A program made the translations under genes and the position numbers. Under the pieces are notes generated by a model. It saw nothing but the letters and a program-made list of their open reading frames with translations, was not told where the DNA came from and did not search any database. Positions 1-5,180 of a DNA stretch of 7,922 nt are shown here, piece by piece (the first letter of the stretch is position 1; the number at the start of each line of letters is the position of its first letter). Origin of the DNA: Polynucleobacter meluiroseus (lineage in GTDB: Bacteria > Verrucomicrobiota > Verrucomicrobiia > Opitutales > UBA953); contig CALPIW020000061.1 in the NCBI GenBank assembly GCA_943323725.2, forward strand, positions 1-7,922. Direction: 5' to 3'.

Positions 1-67
1 CGGCAAGGCGCGTTCGGGTTGCTACTATCGCCGCCTCAAGGCCGACGGCACGCTCGAGAAGGCCTGA
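1..67 (+). CDS. 3' end of an unidentified protein-coding gene (partial)
   Basis: An open frame enters from the left edge (first full codon at 2-4) and ends at TGA 65-67. The visible C-terminal tail is about 21 residues, GKARSGCYYRRLKADGTLEK plus a final Ala, basic and with a Cys-Tyr-Tyr. GC-rich third positions and the tight convergent fit with the next gene (4 bp between stop codons) favour a real gene end. The piece is too short to assign to a family, and a chance open frame at the edge cannot be excluded. Confidence 0.45.
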   Translation, partial: GKARSGCYYRRLKADGTLEKA

Positions 68-71
68 AGCC

Positions 72-806
72 TCAACGCCGGCCCAGCGCCTGCAGGACGA
101 GGTCGGTCTCGATGTCGAAGCGGACCACGAGCAGCTTGGTCTGACGCGTCAGCCGGTCGGCGCCCGGACGGGCGGCGAAACCGAGCGCGTCGAAGTCGCC
201 TTGGCGTTCGGTGAGATGTTGCAACGCGGCTTCGGCTTTGTCGCCGGTGCGGTAAGCGAAGGCGATCGTCGCGACGAGGAAGGCGCCGTCATCGCTTTCG
301 CCGACGGCGATCGTGGCGCTCTCGGCCGAGGTGCCCGCCTCGACGAGCGCGCGGCCGAGCCACCGCCGCCGCCCGGCGGTCTCAAGCAAGGCGCCGACTT
401 CGGCGGTATGCACGACGAGATAACCGTGCGGCAGGGCCGCCGATTGCGCGCGGGCCAAGCCGGGTAGGCTTTTGCCGCCTGCCGGCGGCTGACTCAACGG
501 GAGGCGGGCTTCGGCCATGCCGGCGGGGACGAAACCCACTTCGATGCGCTCCGGAAGGGTGGCCCGTAGTTCATTGATGCGGGTGCGCAGGCCCTCGCGT
601 CGAGTCGGCTCGGTCAGCTCCGCGAGCGCGCGCAGGACGCCGTCCGCGCAACGTCGGTCCGCCGCTTCCTGCGGGTAGATGACCGCGACCTCGCGACTCC
701 GCGGATCGACGGAGAGCCGGAGGTCTCCGGGTCTCAGCCATCGCCACGCCAGGAGTCCGCCGACGGAGATCACGGCGAGCAACAGCAGGGCGGCAGGGCG
801 GGGCAT
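72..806 (-). CDS. Hypothetical membrane-anchored protein, 244 aa
   Basis: I do not recognise this family. The protein starts MPRPAALLLLAVISVGGLLA: a short basic start, then a hydrophobic stretch at about residues 5-21 followed by WRWLRPGD. This fits a single N-terminal membrane anchor or uncleaved signal with the rest outside the cytoplasm. There is no lipobox cysteine. The remaining roughly 215 residues are mixed alpha/beta in character with no catalytic motif I can name: an Arg/Glu-rich helical stretch at about 55-85, a Pro/Gly-rich loop around 105-115, and a C-terminal beta-like segment ending in LLVVRFDIETDLVLQALGRR. Stop is TGA at 72-74 (plus-strand tca). The next in-frame ATG lies near residue 97, inside the conserved-looking body, so the start at 806 is the sensible one. 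It lies downstream of the RRM gene on the same strand but is separated from it by a terminator, so it is probably its own transcription unit. Confidence 0.75.
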   Translation of the reverse strand: MPRPAALLLLAVISVGGLLAWRWLRPGDLRLSVDPRSREVAVIYPQEAADRRCADGVLRALAELTEPTRREGLRTRINELRATLPERIEVGFVPAGMAEARLPLSQPPAGGKSLPGLARAQSAALPHGYLVVHTAEVGALLETAGRRRWLGRALVEAGTSAESATIAVGESDDGAFLVATIAFAYRTGDKAEAALQHLTERQGDFDALGFAARPGADRLTRQTKLLVVRFDIETDLVLQALGRR

Positions 807-815
807 CTGTTCCGG

Positions 816-844
816 ATTAAACCTTCGGCGGCCGTTCGGGACAA
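816..844 (-). promoter_or_regulatory. Candidate sigma70-type promoter for the 244-aa protein gene
   Basis: On the minus strand TTGTCC (844-839; 4 of 6 matches to the -35 consensus) is followed by exactly 17 bp and then TTTAAT (821-816; 5 of 6 to the -10 consensus). The element lies between the upstream terminator and the start codon at 806, where a promoter is needed. Only 9 bp separate the -10 box from the ATG, so transcription would start within about 3 nt of the start codon. There is also no proper Shine-Dalgarno site, so the mRNA would be almost leaderless. Confidence 0.45.
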
Positions 845-871
845 GCGGATTGGCCGCTCGGATCCGGGCAC

Positions 872-897
872 AAAAAAGGGCGCCGAAAGGCGCCCTT
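872..897 (-). terminator. Intrinsic terminator of the RRM protein gene
   Basis: A perfect 9-bp inverted repeat (AAGGGCGCC at 876-884, GGCGCCCTT at 889-897) encloses a 4-nt loop. Read on the minus strand, the GC-rich stem is followed by a run of T (complement of A872-877). This is a textbook rho-independent terminator, 22 bp past the stop codon of the RNA-binding protein gene. The plus-strand reading lacks a T-run, which fixes the orientation. Confidence 0.9.
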
Positions 898-919
898 GAG
901 GAGGTTGTTAATCCGAGGA

Positions 920-1378
920 TTAGTAGCCGCCACGGTCGCCGCCGCCGAAGCCGCCGGAGCGACGTTCGCCGCCGCCGAAGCCGCCACGAGAGCCGCCGCC
1001 GCCGAAGCCGCCGCGAGAGCCGCCGCCGCCGAAGCCGCCGCGATCTCCGCCGCCGAAGCCGCCGGAGCGGGGACGGTCGCCACCGAAGCCGCCGGAGCGG
1101 GGACGGTCACCACCGAAGGACGGGCGTTCTTCGCGAGGACGAGCGACATTGACCTTCAGGGGGCGACCCATGAAGTCGATGTTCTCGGTCTTAGCGATCG
1201 CATCCTGAGCGGCCTGAGCATTGGCCATGGTCACGAAGGCGAAGCCACGAGGACGACCCGTGAACTTGTCCATCATGACTTCCACGGAGACCACTTCGCC
1301 GCCTTGGGAGAAGTGAGCGCGGATGTCGGATTCGGTTGCGGCCCAGGGCAAGTTGCCCACGAACAGTTTGTTTTCCAT
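920..1378 (-). CDS. RRM-domain RNA-binding protein with glycine-rich RGG-like tail, 152 aa
   Basis: This is a small single-RRM protein of the bacterial glycine-rich RNA-binding type. The RRM occupies residues 1-80. RNP2 is LFVGNL (5-10) and RNP1 is RGFAFVTM (44-51). The two central aromatics of RNP1 (F46, F48) are present, but its last position is Met where Phe or Tyr is usual. Residues 88-152 are a low-complexity tail of Gly, Phe, Arg, Asp and Ser (GGFGGDRPRS, RGGFGGGGS and related units) ending in Tyr, which resembles RGG boxes that bind RNA or promote condensation. I chose the ATG at 1378 because MENKLFVGNL is the standard family start; the frame is open 29 codons further upstream, but that extension is not RRM-like. 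Only a weak AAAGA lies upstream as ribosome binding site. In cyanobacteria such proteins are often cold-induced; whether that holds here is unknown. The gene ends in a strong terminator and is probably monocistronic. Confidence 0.93.
   Translation of the reverse strand: MENKLFVGNLPWAATESDIRAHFSQGGEVVSVEVMMDKFTGRPRGFAFVTMANAQAAQDAIAKTENIDFMGRPLKVNVARPREERPSFGGDRPRSGGFGGDRPRSGGFGGGDRGGFGGGGSRGGFGGGGSRGGFGGGERRSGGFGGGDRGGY
981..1034 (-). repeat. 27-bp tandem repeat inside the glycine-rich tail
   Basis: Two adjacent 27-bp copies (about 981-1007 and 1008-1034), nearly identical, carry the cgagagccgccgccgccgaa core. They encode the repeated RGGFGGGGS peptide unit. Being in frame (9 codons), copy-number changes would lengthen or shorten the tail without breaking the gene. 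Confidence 0.75.
1053..1112 (-). repeat. 30-bp tandem repeat inside the glycine-rich tail
   Basis: Two adjacent 30-bp copies (1053-1082 and 1083-1112) differ at one position (g1079 versus a1109). They encode the duplicated peptide GGDRPRSGGF. The near identity indicates a recent duplication or continuing homogenisation by slippage. Confidence 0.8.
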
Positions 1379-1629
1379 ATTATCTTTTGTTTTGCTTGGT
1401 TTACCTACACCGCATTGCCCGTTTCCGACCTTCGGATTTCGATTTGCCGTCTTAACGACCGTCAACTCACCGGATTATTGCGGGGCTTGTCTCTTACTTT
1501 GGTTATTTTCCGAGACAAACCTGACCGCTTATAAGGAGCTTTTACCCGGCTTCGGCAAGTTTATTCACAATAGGGGGCTTTCCTCAGCCCTGCGTTGACT
1601 CCTTTAACCGCCTGAAAGAGGCTATTTTC
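1379..1629. promoter_or_regulatory. Divergent intergenic region between the RRM gene and phhB
   Basis: This 251-bp gap is visibly richer in A and T than the flanking genes and must hold promoters for both directions. Seen in it: a perfect palindrome CTTATAAG at 1528-1535, usable as a -10-like element on either strand (on the minus strand TTGCCG lies 18-19 bp upstream, a weak match); an inverted repeat TTGTCTC (1487-1493) / GAGACAA (1512-1518) around an 18-nt spacer; a minus-strand TTGACG (1465-1460) with no convincing -10 partner; and a short GGGCT/AGCCC hairpin (1575-1590). If the minus-strand promoter lies near 1530, the RRM mRNA would have a leader of about 140 nt. I see no credible ORF or tRNA here. 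Confidence 0.5.
1617..1621 (+). promoter_or_regulatory. Ribosome binding site of the carbinolamine dehydratase gene
   Basis: AGAGG lies 8 nt before the ATG at 1630. It is one of only two recognisable Shine-Dalgarno sites in the window and supports that start. Confidence 0.6.
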
Positions 1630-1920
1630 ATGAGCGCCGCCCTCACTCCCGAGCAGATCCAGGCGGCTTTGCCTGGCTTGGCTGGCTGGCAGTTGGAAGG
1701 TTCTAAGTTGTTGAAAGCGTATAGGTTTAAGGATTTCAAGGCGGCCTTGGCCTTCATCAACCAGGCGGGGGCCATCGCCGAGCAGCAGGGTCACCACCCA
1801 GAAATCCATAATATCTGGAATCAGGTCACCCTCCGGCTCTGTACCCACGACGCGGGGAATCAGATCACCGAGAAAGATTTGACCCTCGCCCGCGCCCTCC
1901 AATCCCTGTCCCTCCCGTGA
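1630..1920 (+). CDS. phhB: Pterin-4a-carbinolamine dehydratase (4a-hydroxytetrahydrobiopterin dehydratase), 96 aa
   Basis: This cytoplasmic enzyme (EC 4.2.1.96) dehydrates 4a-hydroxytetrahydropterin to the quinonoid dihydropterin, recycling the cofactor of aromatic amino acid hydroxylases. The length of 96 aa is typical of the family. The signature is clear: GHHPEIHNIWNQVTLRLCTH, then DAGNQITEKD. The active-site histidines known from the family correspond to His55, His56 and His73. Trp63 sits where Tyr is common, and the usual GGLT turn reads GNQIT; neither should abolish the fold. The start has a Shine-Dalgarno site. The stop TGA overlaps the next gene's GTG start (GTGA), so the two are very likely translated from one mRNA. 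Codons in the N-terminal half (ttg, aaa, tat, ttt) are less GC-biased than in the neighbours. No phenylalanine hydroxylase or pterin biosynthesis gene is in view, so the physiological substrate cannot be read from context. Confidence 0.93.
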   Translation: MSAALTPEQIQAALPGLAGWQLEGSKLLKAYRFKDFKAALAFINQAGAIAEQQGHHPEIHNIWNQVTLRLCTHDAGNQITEKDLTLARALQSLSLP

Positions 1921-2855
1921 TCGACGATCCCGCAGAAGCTTTGGATATCCTCCTTGAGGAGCTCAAGCGCCAGAAGGCCGCCGGGGTCCGCCGCGTCAGC
2001 ATCACGGCCGACTCCCTGACCGCCTTGAAGGCCCTCGCCGGCACGCCGGCCGCTCAGGCCGCTCCTACGCCCGCCAAACCTTCGGCTGCCCCGGCCCCCG
2101 CTTCCATCCGTCCGGCCGTGACCCCGACGCCTGCGCCCGCCCGACCGGTAACCCCGGTGGCCGCCGCGCCCAAGCCGGCCGTCGTCGTGTCCGCCGCGCC
2201 GATTTCCGACGCGCCGATCTTCACCCTCGCCGCCGGCCCGAAGGCTGAGCGCCTGCAGGCCCTGCGTCAGCTCATCGACGCGTGCGCCGAGACGAAGAAG
2301 CATCTGAGCGCCCCGCAACGCCCGCTCCTCGGCCATGGCTCCCTCGACGCCAAGGTCGTGTTCGTCGGCGAAGCGCCCACCATCGTGGAGATGGAGGCCG
2401 GCCAGGCTTTCGCCGGCGAGTCCGGCGAGCTGCTCCAGAAGATCCTCTCCGCCGCGGCGATCAATCCGGCCGACTGTTATTTCGTGCCCGTCATGGTCTG
2501 GCGTCCGGAGCCCCCGACCCAATACGGCAAGCGTCCGCCGACCGCGCGCGAGATCGCGTTCAATCTCCCGTACCTCCGCGCGCAGATCGACGTCGTCGCC
2601 CCGCGCGCCGTCGTCGCCCTCGGCGCGCAGGCCTTCGAAGCGCTGCACGGCCGCACGCCGTCGATCACGCAGGCTCGCGGCCAGTGGTTCGACCTCGGCG
2701 GCGTGCCGCTGCTGCCGACGTTCCATCCCAACTATCTCCTGCACACGCCCAGCGCCTCCGCCAAGCGGACCGTCTGGGAGGACTTCCTGCTCCTGATGGA
2801 GAAGCTCGGCCTGCCGATCAGCGAGAAGCAGCGCGCCTTCTTCGCGACGAAGTAA
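1917..2855 (+). CDS. Uracil-DNA glycosylase superfamily protein, family 4-like, with degenerate Fe-S cysteines, 312 aa
   Basis: The UDG fold occupies about residues 110-300. Motif 1 is GEAPTIVEMEAGQAFAGESG (151-170), matching the family 4 pattern GEAPG..ED..G.PFVG.AG, with Glu152 kept and Thr155 in place of Gly. Motif 2 is FHPNYLLHTPSA (269-280), matching HPAYLLR with His270 kept and His276 for Arg. Family 4 enzymes excise uracil from DNA and normally carry a 4Fe-4S cluster on four cysteines. Here only Cys123 remains; the other three positions appear to be Thr126, Trp195 (VWRP instead of KCRP) and Asn216. The KRRIH loop of UdgX is absent. Residues 1-40 look helical and 41-100 are a Pro/Ala-rich linker, suggesting a tethered N-terminal docking segment. 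The start is GTG at 1917, overlapping the dehydratase stop, with no Shine-Dalgarno site, so translation is probably coupled. It may be a cluster-less glycosylase or a related DNA-binding protein; activity is not assured. Confidence 0.85.
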   Translation: MIDDPAEALDILLEELKRQKAAGVRRVSITADSLTALKALAGTPAAQAAPTPAKPSAAPAPASIRPAVTPTPAPARPVTPVAAAPKPAVVVSAAPISDAPIFTLAAGPKAERLQALRQLIDACAETKKHLSAPQRPLLGHGSLDAKVVFVGEAPTIVEMEAGQAFAGESGELLQKILSAAAINPADCYFVPVMVWRPEPPTQYGKRPPTAREIAFNLPYLRAQIDVVAPRAVVALGAQAFEALHGRTPSITQARGQWFDLGGVPLLPTFHPNYLLHTPSASAKRTVWEDFLLLMEKLGLPISEKQRAFFATK

Positions 2856-2858
2856 GCC

Positions 2859-4184
2859 TCAGCGGACGGAGTCGTTCAGGCGGCTGAGCGTGAACGACAG
2901 CACCTGCGAATTGCGGCCGCTCGCCTTGAGGGCCTTGCGGCGTTCGGCCGGCAGGTCCGTCAGCGCGCCCGGCACGAAGCCGCAGGCCGACTGGAAGAAG
3001 CCCTGCGTCTGCGTGGTGAGCGCGATGAGTTTCTTGGCGCCGAGCTTCTTGGCCTGACGCTTCGCGAATTCGACCAGTTTGCTGCCGACGCCGCGGCCGT
3101 GGTAGAACGGCTGCACGTAGACCGCGCCGAGCTCCATGGTCTTGCCGCCCGGGTAGGGGCGGAGGGCGGCGCAGCCGATGATGCTGTCGTCGATCTCGTA
3201 GACGTAGAAGTCGGCGAAGGACTGCTCGATCTGCTGGCGCGTGCGCGCCACGAGGGCGTCGGTCTTCGCGCCGTGCTTGGCGAGGTTGTAGAGGGCCTGG
3301 GCGTCCTTCTTCTTCGCCTGGCGGATGCGGTCGTAGTCGTTGGCGTGCACCATCGTGCCGAGGCCGACCTTGTCGAAGATCTCGGTGAGGAGGCAGCCGA
3401 AGACGCGGCCGTCGAGGATGTGGGCGCGGGGGACGTCGTTGTCGAGGGCCTTGGCGGCCTGCACGGCCTTGCTGCGGATGCGCGGGTCGAGCTTGGCGTG
3501 CTTGTCCGCGAGGAGGCGCTTGAGGTCGTCTTCCGGCAGGTTGAGCTGCACGACGCCGTCCACCTGCAGGCCGCTGAAGGGCGTGAGGTAGATCAGCTTC
3601 GAGGCGCCGAGGGCCACCGCGAGCTCCATGGCGAGGTGGTCGCTGTTGACGCGCAGGGACTGGCCTTCGCGGTCGCACACGATCGGCGTGACGAGCGGGA
3701 GGATGTCCTGCGAGAGCATGGACTTCAGGATCGCGGCGTCGACCTTCTCGACCTTGCCGGTGTAGAGATGGTCCACGCCCTTGAGGCGGCCGATCTTGGT
3801 CGAGCGGACGGCGTTGGTGATGGCGCAGCGCAGGCCGGCCTGGGAGAGGTTCTCGAGGACGGACTGCGAGACGAGCGCCGAGGCCTCGCGCGCGAGCGAC
3901 ATGGTCGAGACGTCGGTGGGGCCTTCGCCCTGGATGTCGGAGAGCGCGATGTTATGTTCGCCGGCGAGGCCGACGAGCTGCTGGCCGATGCCGTGCACGA
4001 GCACGACCTTGATGGAGAGGCTGCGCAGGACCGCGATGTCGGTGACGATGTTCGCGAAGTTCTCGTGGGACACGATCGAGCCGTCGACCGCGATGACGAA
4101 CACGTGGTCGCGGAACATCGGGACATACCGGAGGATCCCCCGGAGGTCGGTCGGCTTCATGGCGCGCTCACGCTGGCTGGACAT
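2859..4184 (-). CDS. argA: Amino-acid N-acetyltransferase (N-acetylglutamate synthase), ArgA type, 441 aa
   Basis: The protein makes N-acetylglutamate from glutamate and acetyl-CoA, the first step of arginine synthesis, in the cytoplasm. It has the classic two-domain layout. An amino acid kinase-like domain (about 1-280) contains VVLVHGIGQQL and LRVNSDHLAMELAVALGASK. A GNAT acetyltransferase domain (about 285-441) contains the acetyl-CoA loop YHGRGVGSKL and ends with the ArgA-like TQGFFQSACGF / LPAERRKAL segment. As in other ArgA proteins, the kinase N-terminal Lys-Gly-Gly is lost (IAVDGS), so this domain is expected to be regulatory, sensing arginine, rather than a kinase. The length is close to that of E. 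coli ArgA (443 aa as I recall). An in-frame TTG at 4190 abuts the Shine-Dalgarno site and is not usable; ATG 4184 has AAGGA at 6 nt. The gene converges on the UDG gene with only 3 bp between stops and diverges from the recombinase gene. No other arg genes are in view. Confidence 0.94.
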   Translation of the reverse strand: MSSQRERAMKPTDLRGILRYVPMFRDHVFVIAVDGSIVSHENFANIVTDIAVLRSLSIKVVLVHGIGQQLVGLAGEHNIALSDIQGEGPTDVSTMSLAREASALVSQSVLENLSQAGLRCAITNAVRSTKIGRLKGVDHLYTGKVEKVDAAILKSMLSQDILPLVTPIVCDREGQSLRVNSDHLAMELAVALGASKLIYLTPFSGLQVDGVVQLNLPEDDLKRLLADKHAKLDPRIRSKAVQAAKALDNDVPRAHILDGRVFGCLLTEIFDKVGLGTMVHANDYDRIRQAKKKDAQALYNLAKHGAKTDALVARTRQQIEQSFADFYVYEIDDSIIGCAALRPYPGGKTMELGAVYVQPFYHGRGVGSKLVEFAKRQAKKLGAKKLIALTTQTQGFFQSACGFVPGALTDLPAERRKALKASGRNSQVLSFTLSRLNDSVR

Positions 4185-4232
4185 GCTCAATCCTTATGGA
4201 CTCCCCGACGGGCGGGGCAATACTGATGACGC
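4185..4232. promoter_or_regulatory. Short divergent gap between argA and the Xer recombinase gene
   Basis: Only 48 bp separate the two start codons. On the plus strand, TGGACT (4197-4202) and AATACT (4219-4224), 16 bp apart, form a weak promoter-like pair that would start transcription just before ATG 4233. On the minus strand the only pairing I find (TTGCCC, then CATAAG) would start transcription inside the Shine-Dalgarno site, so the argA promoter probably lies further right, within the recombinase gene. CCCCG/CGGGG (4203-4217) can form a small hairpin. Nothing here resembles a canonical arginine-repressor box that I can defend. Confidence 0.3.
4191..4195 (-). promoter_or_regulatory. Ribosome binding site that fixes the argA start
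   Basis: AAGGA on the minus strand lies 6 nt before ATG 4184. It is immediately next to the in-frame TTG at 4190, which therefore has no spacing and is ruled out as the start. Confidence 0.65.
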
Positions 4233-5180
4233 ATGCCGAAGCCGCCCCGAGTCCGCCGTGAGACGGTGCCGCCCGACCTCCGGGAGCCGGTGGACGCCTT
4301 CCTGGCGCACCTCGCGCTGGAACGCGGCGCGGCGAAGCTCACGACGGAGGCCTATGAGTCCGACCTGGTCCGCTTCGCCGCCCACTGTGGCCGGGCCGGC
4401 CGGACGAACTGGACGGAGGTCTCGCTGGCCGACGTCGATTCCTGGACGCGCGCCCTCGACCGTAAGGGCCACGCCGCCGCCTCGCTCGCCCGCCGGCTCT
4501 CGGCGGTCCGCTCCTTCTCCGCCCACCTCGTCCGCAGCGGGCTCCGCCGCGACGACTTCACCGAACTCGCCCGCGGGCCGAAGCTTGGCCGCAAACTGCC
4601 CGGGATGATCAGCGCGGAGGAAGCCGCCAAGGTGGTCTCGGCACCCGACACCGCCACGCCGCAGGGCCTACGTGACCGCGCGATGTTGGAACTGATGTAC
4701 GGCTCCGGCCTGCGTATCTCCGAACTCTGCTCGCTCGAGATCCAGGCCGTCGATGCGGAGTCGGCCCTCGTGCGCGTGACGGGCAAGGGTTCCAAGGACC
4801 GCGTCGTGCCGGTCGGGGAGACGGCGCTCCTCGCGCTGCAGGTCTATCTCAAGGCCGGCCGGCCCAAGCTCGTCCGGCCCAAGACGGGCAGCGCGCTCTT
4901 CCTCAGCGCCCGCGGCGTGGCCATCTCCCGCAAGACCTTCTGGCTGGGCGTGAAGCAGGCGGCGCAGCGCGCCGGCGTCTCGGTCCCGGTCAAACCGCAC
5001 TTATTGCGCCATGCCTTCGCGACTCACCTCTTGGAAGGCGGCGCCGACCTGCGTTCGATCCAGGAGATGCTCGGCCATGCCGACATCGCCACGACGCAGA
5101 TCTATACCTCGGTCGACCGGACGGCATTGTCCGCCGCGCACCGCCGCCACCACCCGCGCGGACGCGGGAAGGGGCGTTAG
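4233..5180 (+). CDS. xerD: Tyrosine recombinase of the XerC/XerD family, 315 aa
   Basis: Xer recombinases resolve chromosome dimers at dif near the terminus, acting with FtsK. The N-terminal SAM-like DNA-binding domain spans about residues 13-105 (VDAFLAHLALERG, then TTEAYESDLVRF) and the catalytic domain about 125-300. All six catalytic positions are visible: Arg161 (GSGLRISEL), Lys185 (TGKGSKDRVVP), His256 and Arg259 (HLLRHAFATHLL), His282 (MLGHADIATT) and the nucleophile Tyr291 (TTQIYTSV). The ending AAHRRHHPRG resembles XerD (HHPRA) more than XerC, but assigning C or D without the partner is uncertain. The N-terminus is about 10 residues longer than usual and basic, and the C-terminus is Arg/Gly-rich. 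No integrase-style arm domain, att site or phage gene is nearby, so a housekeeping role is more likely than a mobile element. ATG 4233 lacks a Shine-Dalgarno site. Its stop overlaps the nuoN stop by 4 bp, tail to tail. Confidence 0.9.
   Translation: MPKPPRVRRETVPPDLREPVDAFLAHLALERGAAKLTTEAYESDLVRFAAHCGRAGRTNWTEVSLADVDSWTRALDRKGHAAASLARRLSAVRSFSAHLVRSGLRRDDFTELARGPKLGRKLPGMISAEEAAKVVSAPDTATPQGLRDRAMLELMYGSGLRISELCSLEIQAVDAESALVRVTGKGSKDRVVPVGETALLALQVYLKAGRPKLVRPKTGSALFLSARGVAISRKTFWLGVKQAAQRAGVSVPVKPHLLRHAFATHLLEGGADLRSIQEMLGHADIATTQIYTSVDRTALSAAHRRHHPRGRGKGR

Noticed and set aside
981..1112. Tandem repeats as a CRISPR array or intergenic satellite
   Set aside because: They are adjacent in-frame coding repeats without spacers, within a protein tail.
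1379..1465. 29-codon N-terminal extension of the RRM protein
   Set aside because: The frame is open, but the extension does not resemble the family, and MENKLFVGNL at 1378 is the typical beginning of this protein type.
896..1534. Long plus-strand open frame rich in alanine and glutamate opposite the RRM gene
   Set aside because: It is the antisense shadow of the repetitive glycine-rich tail and continues through the intergenic region. It has no ribosome binding site or recognisable domain, while the minus strand has a clear RRM.
1595..1628. TTGACT ... TATTTT as a promoter for the dehydratase gene
   Set aside because: The spacing is 22 bp, the -10 candidate touches the start codon, and it would exclude the AGAGG ribosome binding site from the mRNA.
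4185..4190. TTG start for argA at 4190
   Set aside because: It directly abuts the AAGGA ribosome binding site with no spacing; ATG 4184 has the right distance.
3099..4226. 375-codon plus-strand open frame opposite argA
   Set aside because: An antisense shadow of argA caused by high GC. It has Val/Glu/Asp-rich composition without a domain, and would run through the argA start region.
4233..5180. Recombinase as the integrase of a mobile element
   Set aside because: The protein resembles XerD rather than phage or ICE integrases, housekeeping genes flank it directly, and I see no att repeats, tRNA or cargo genes.
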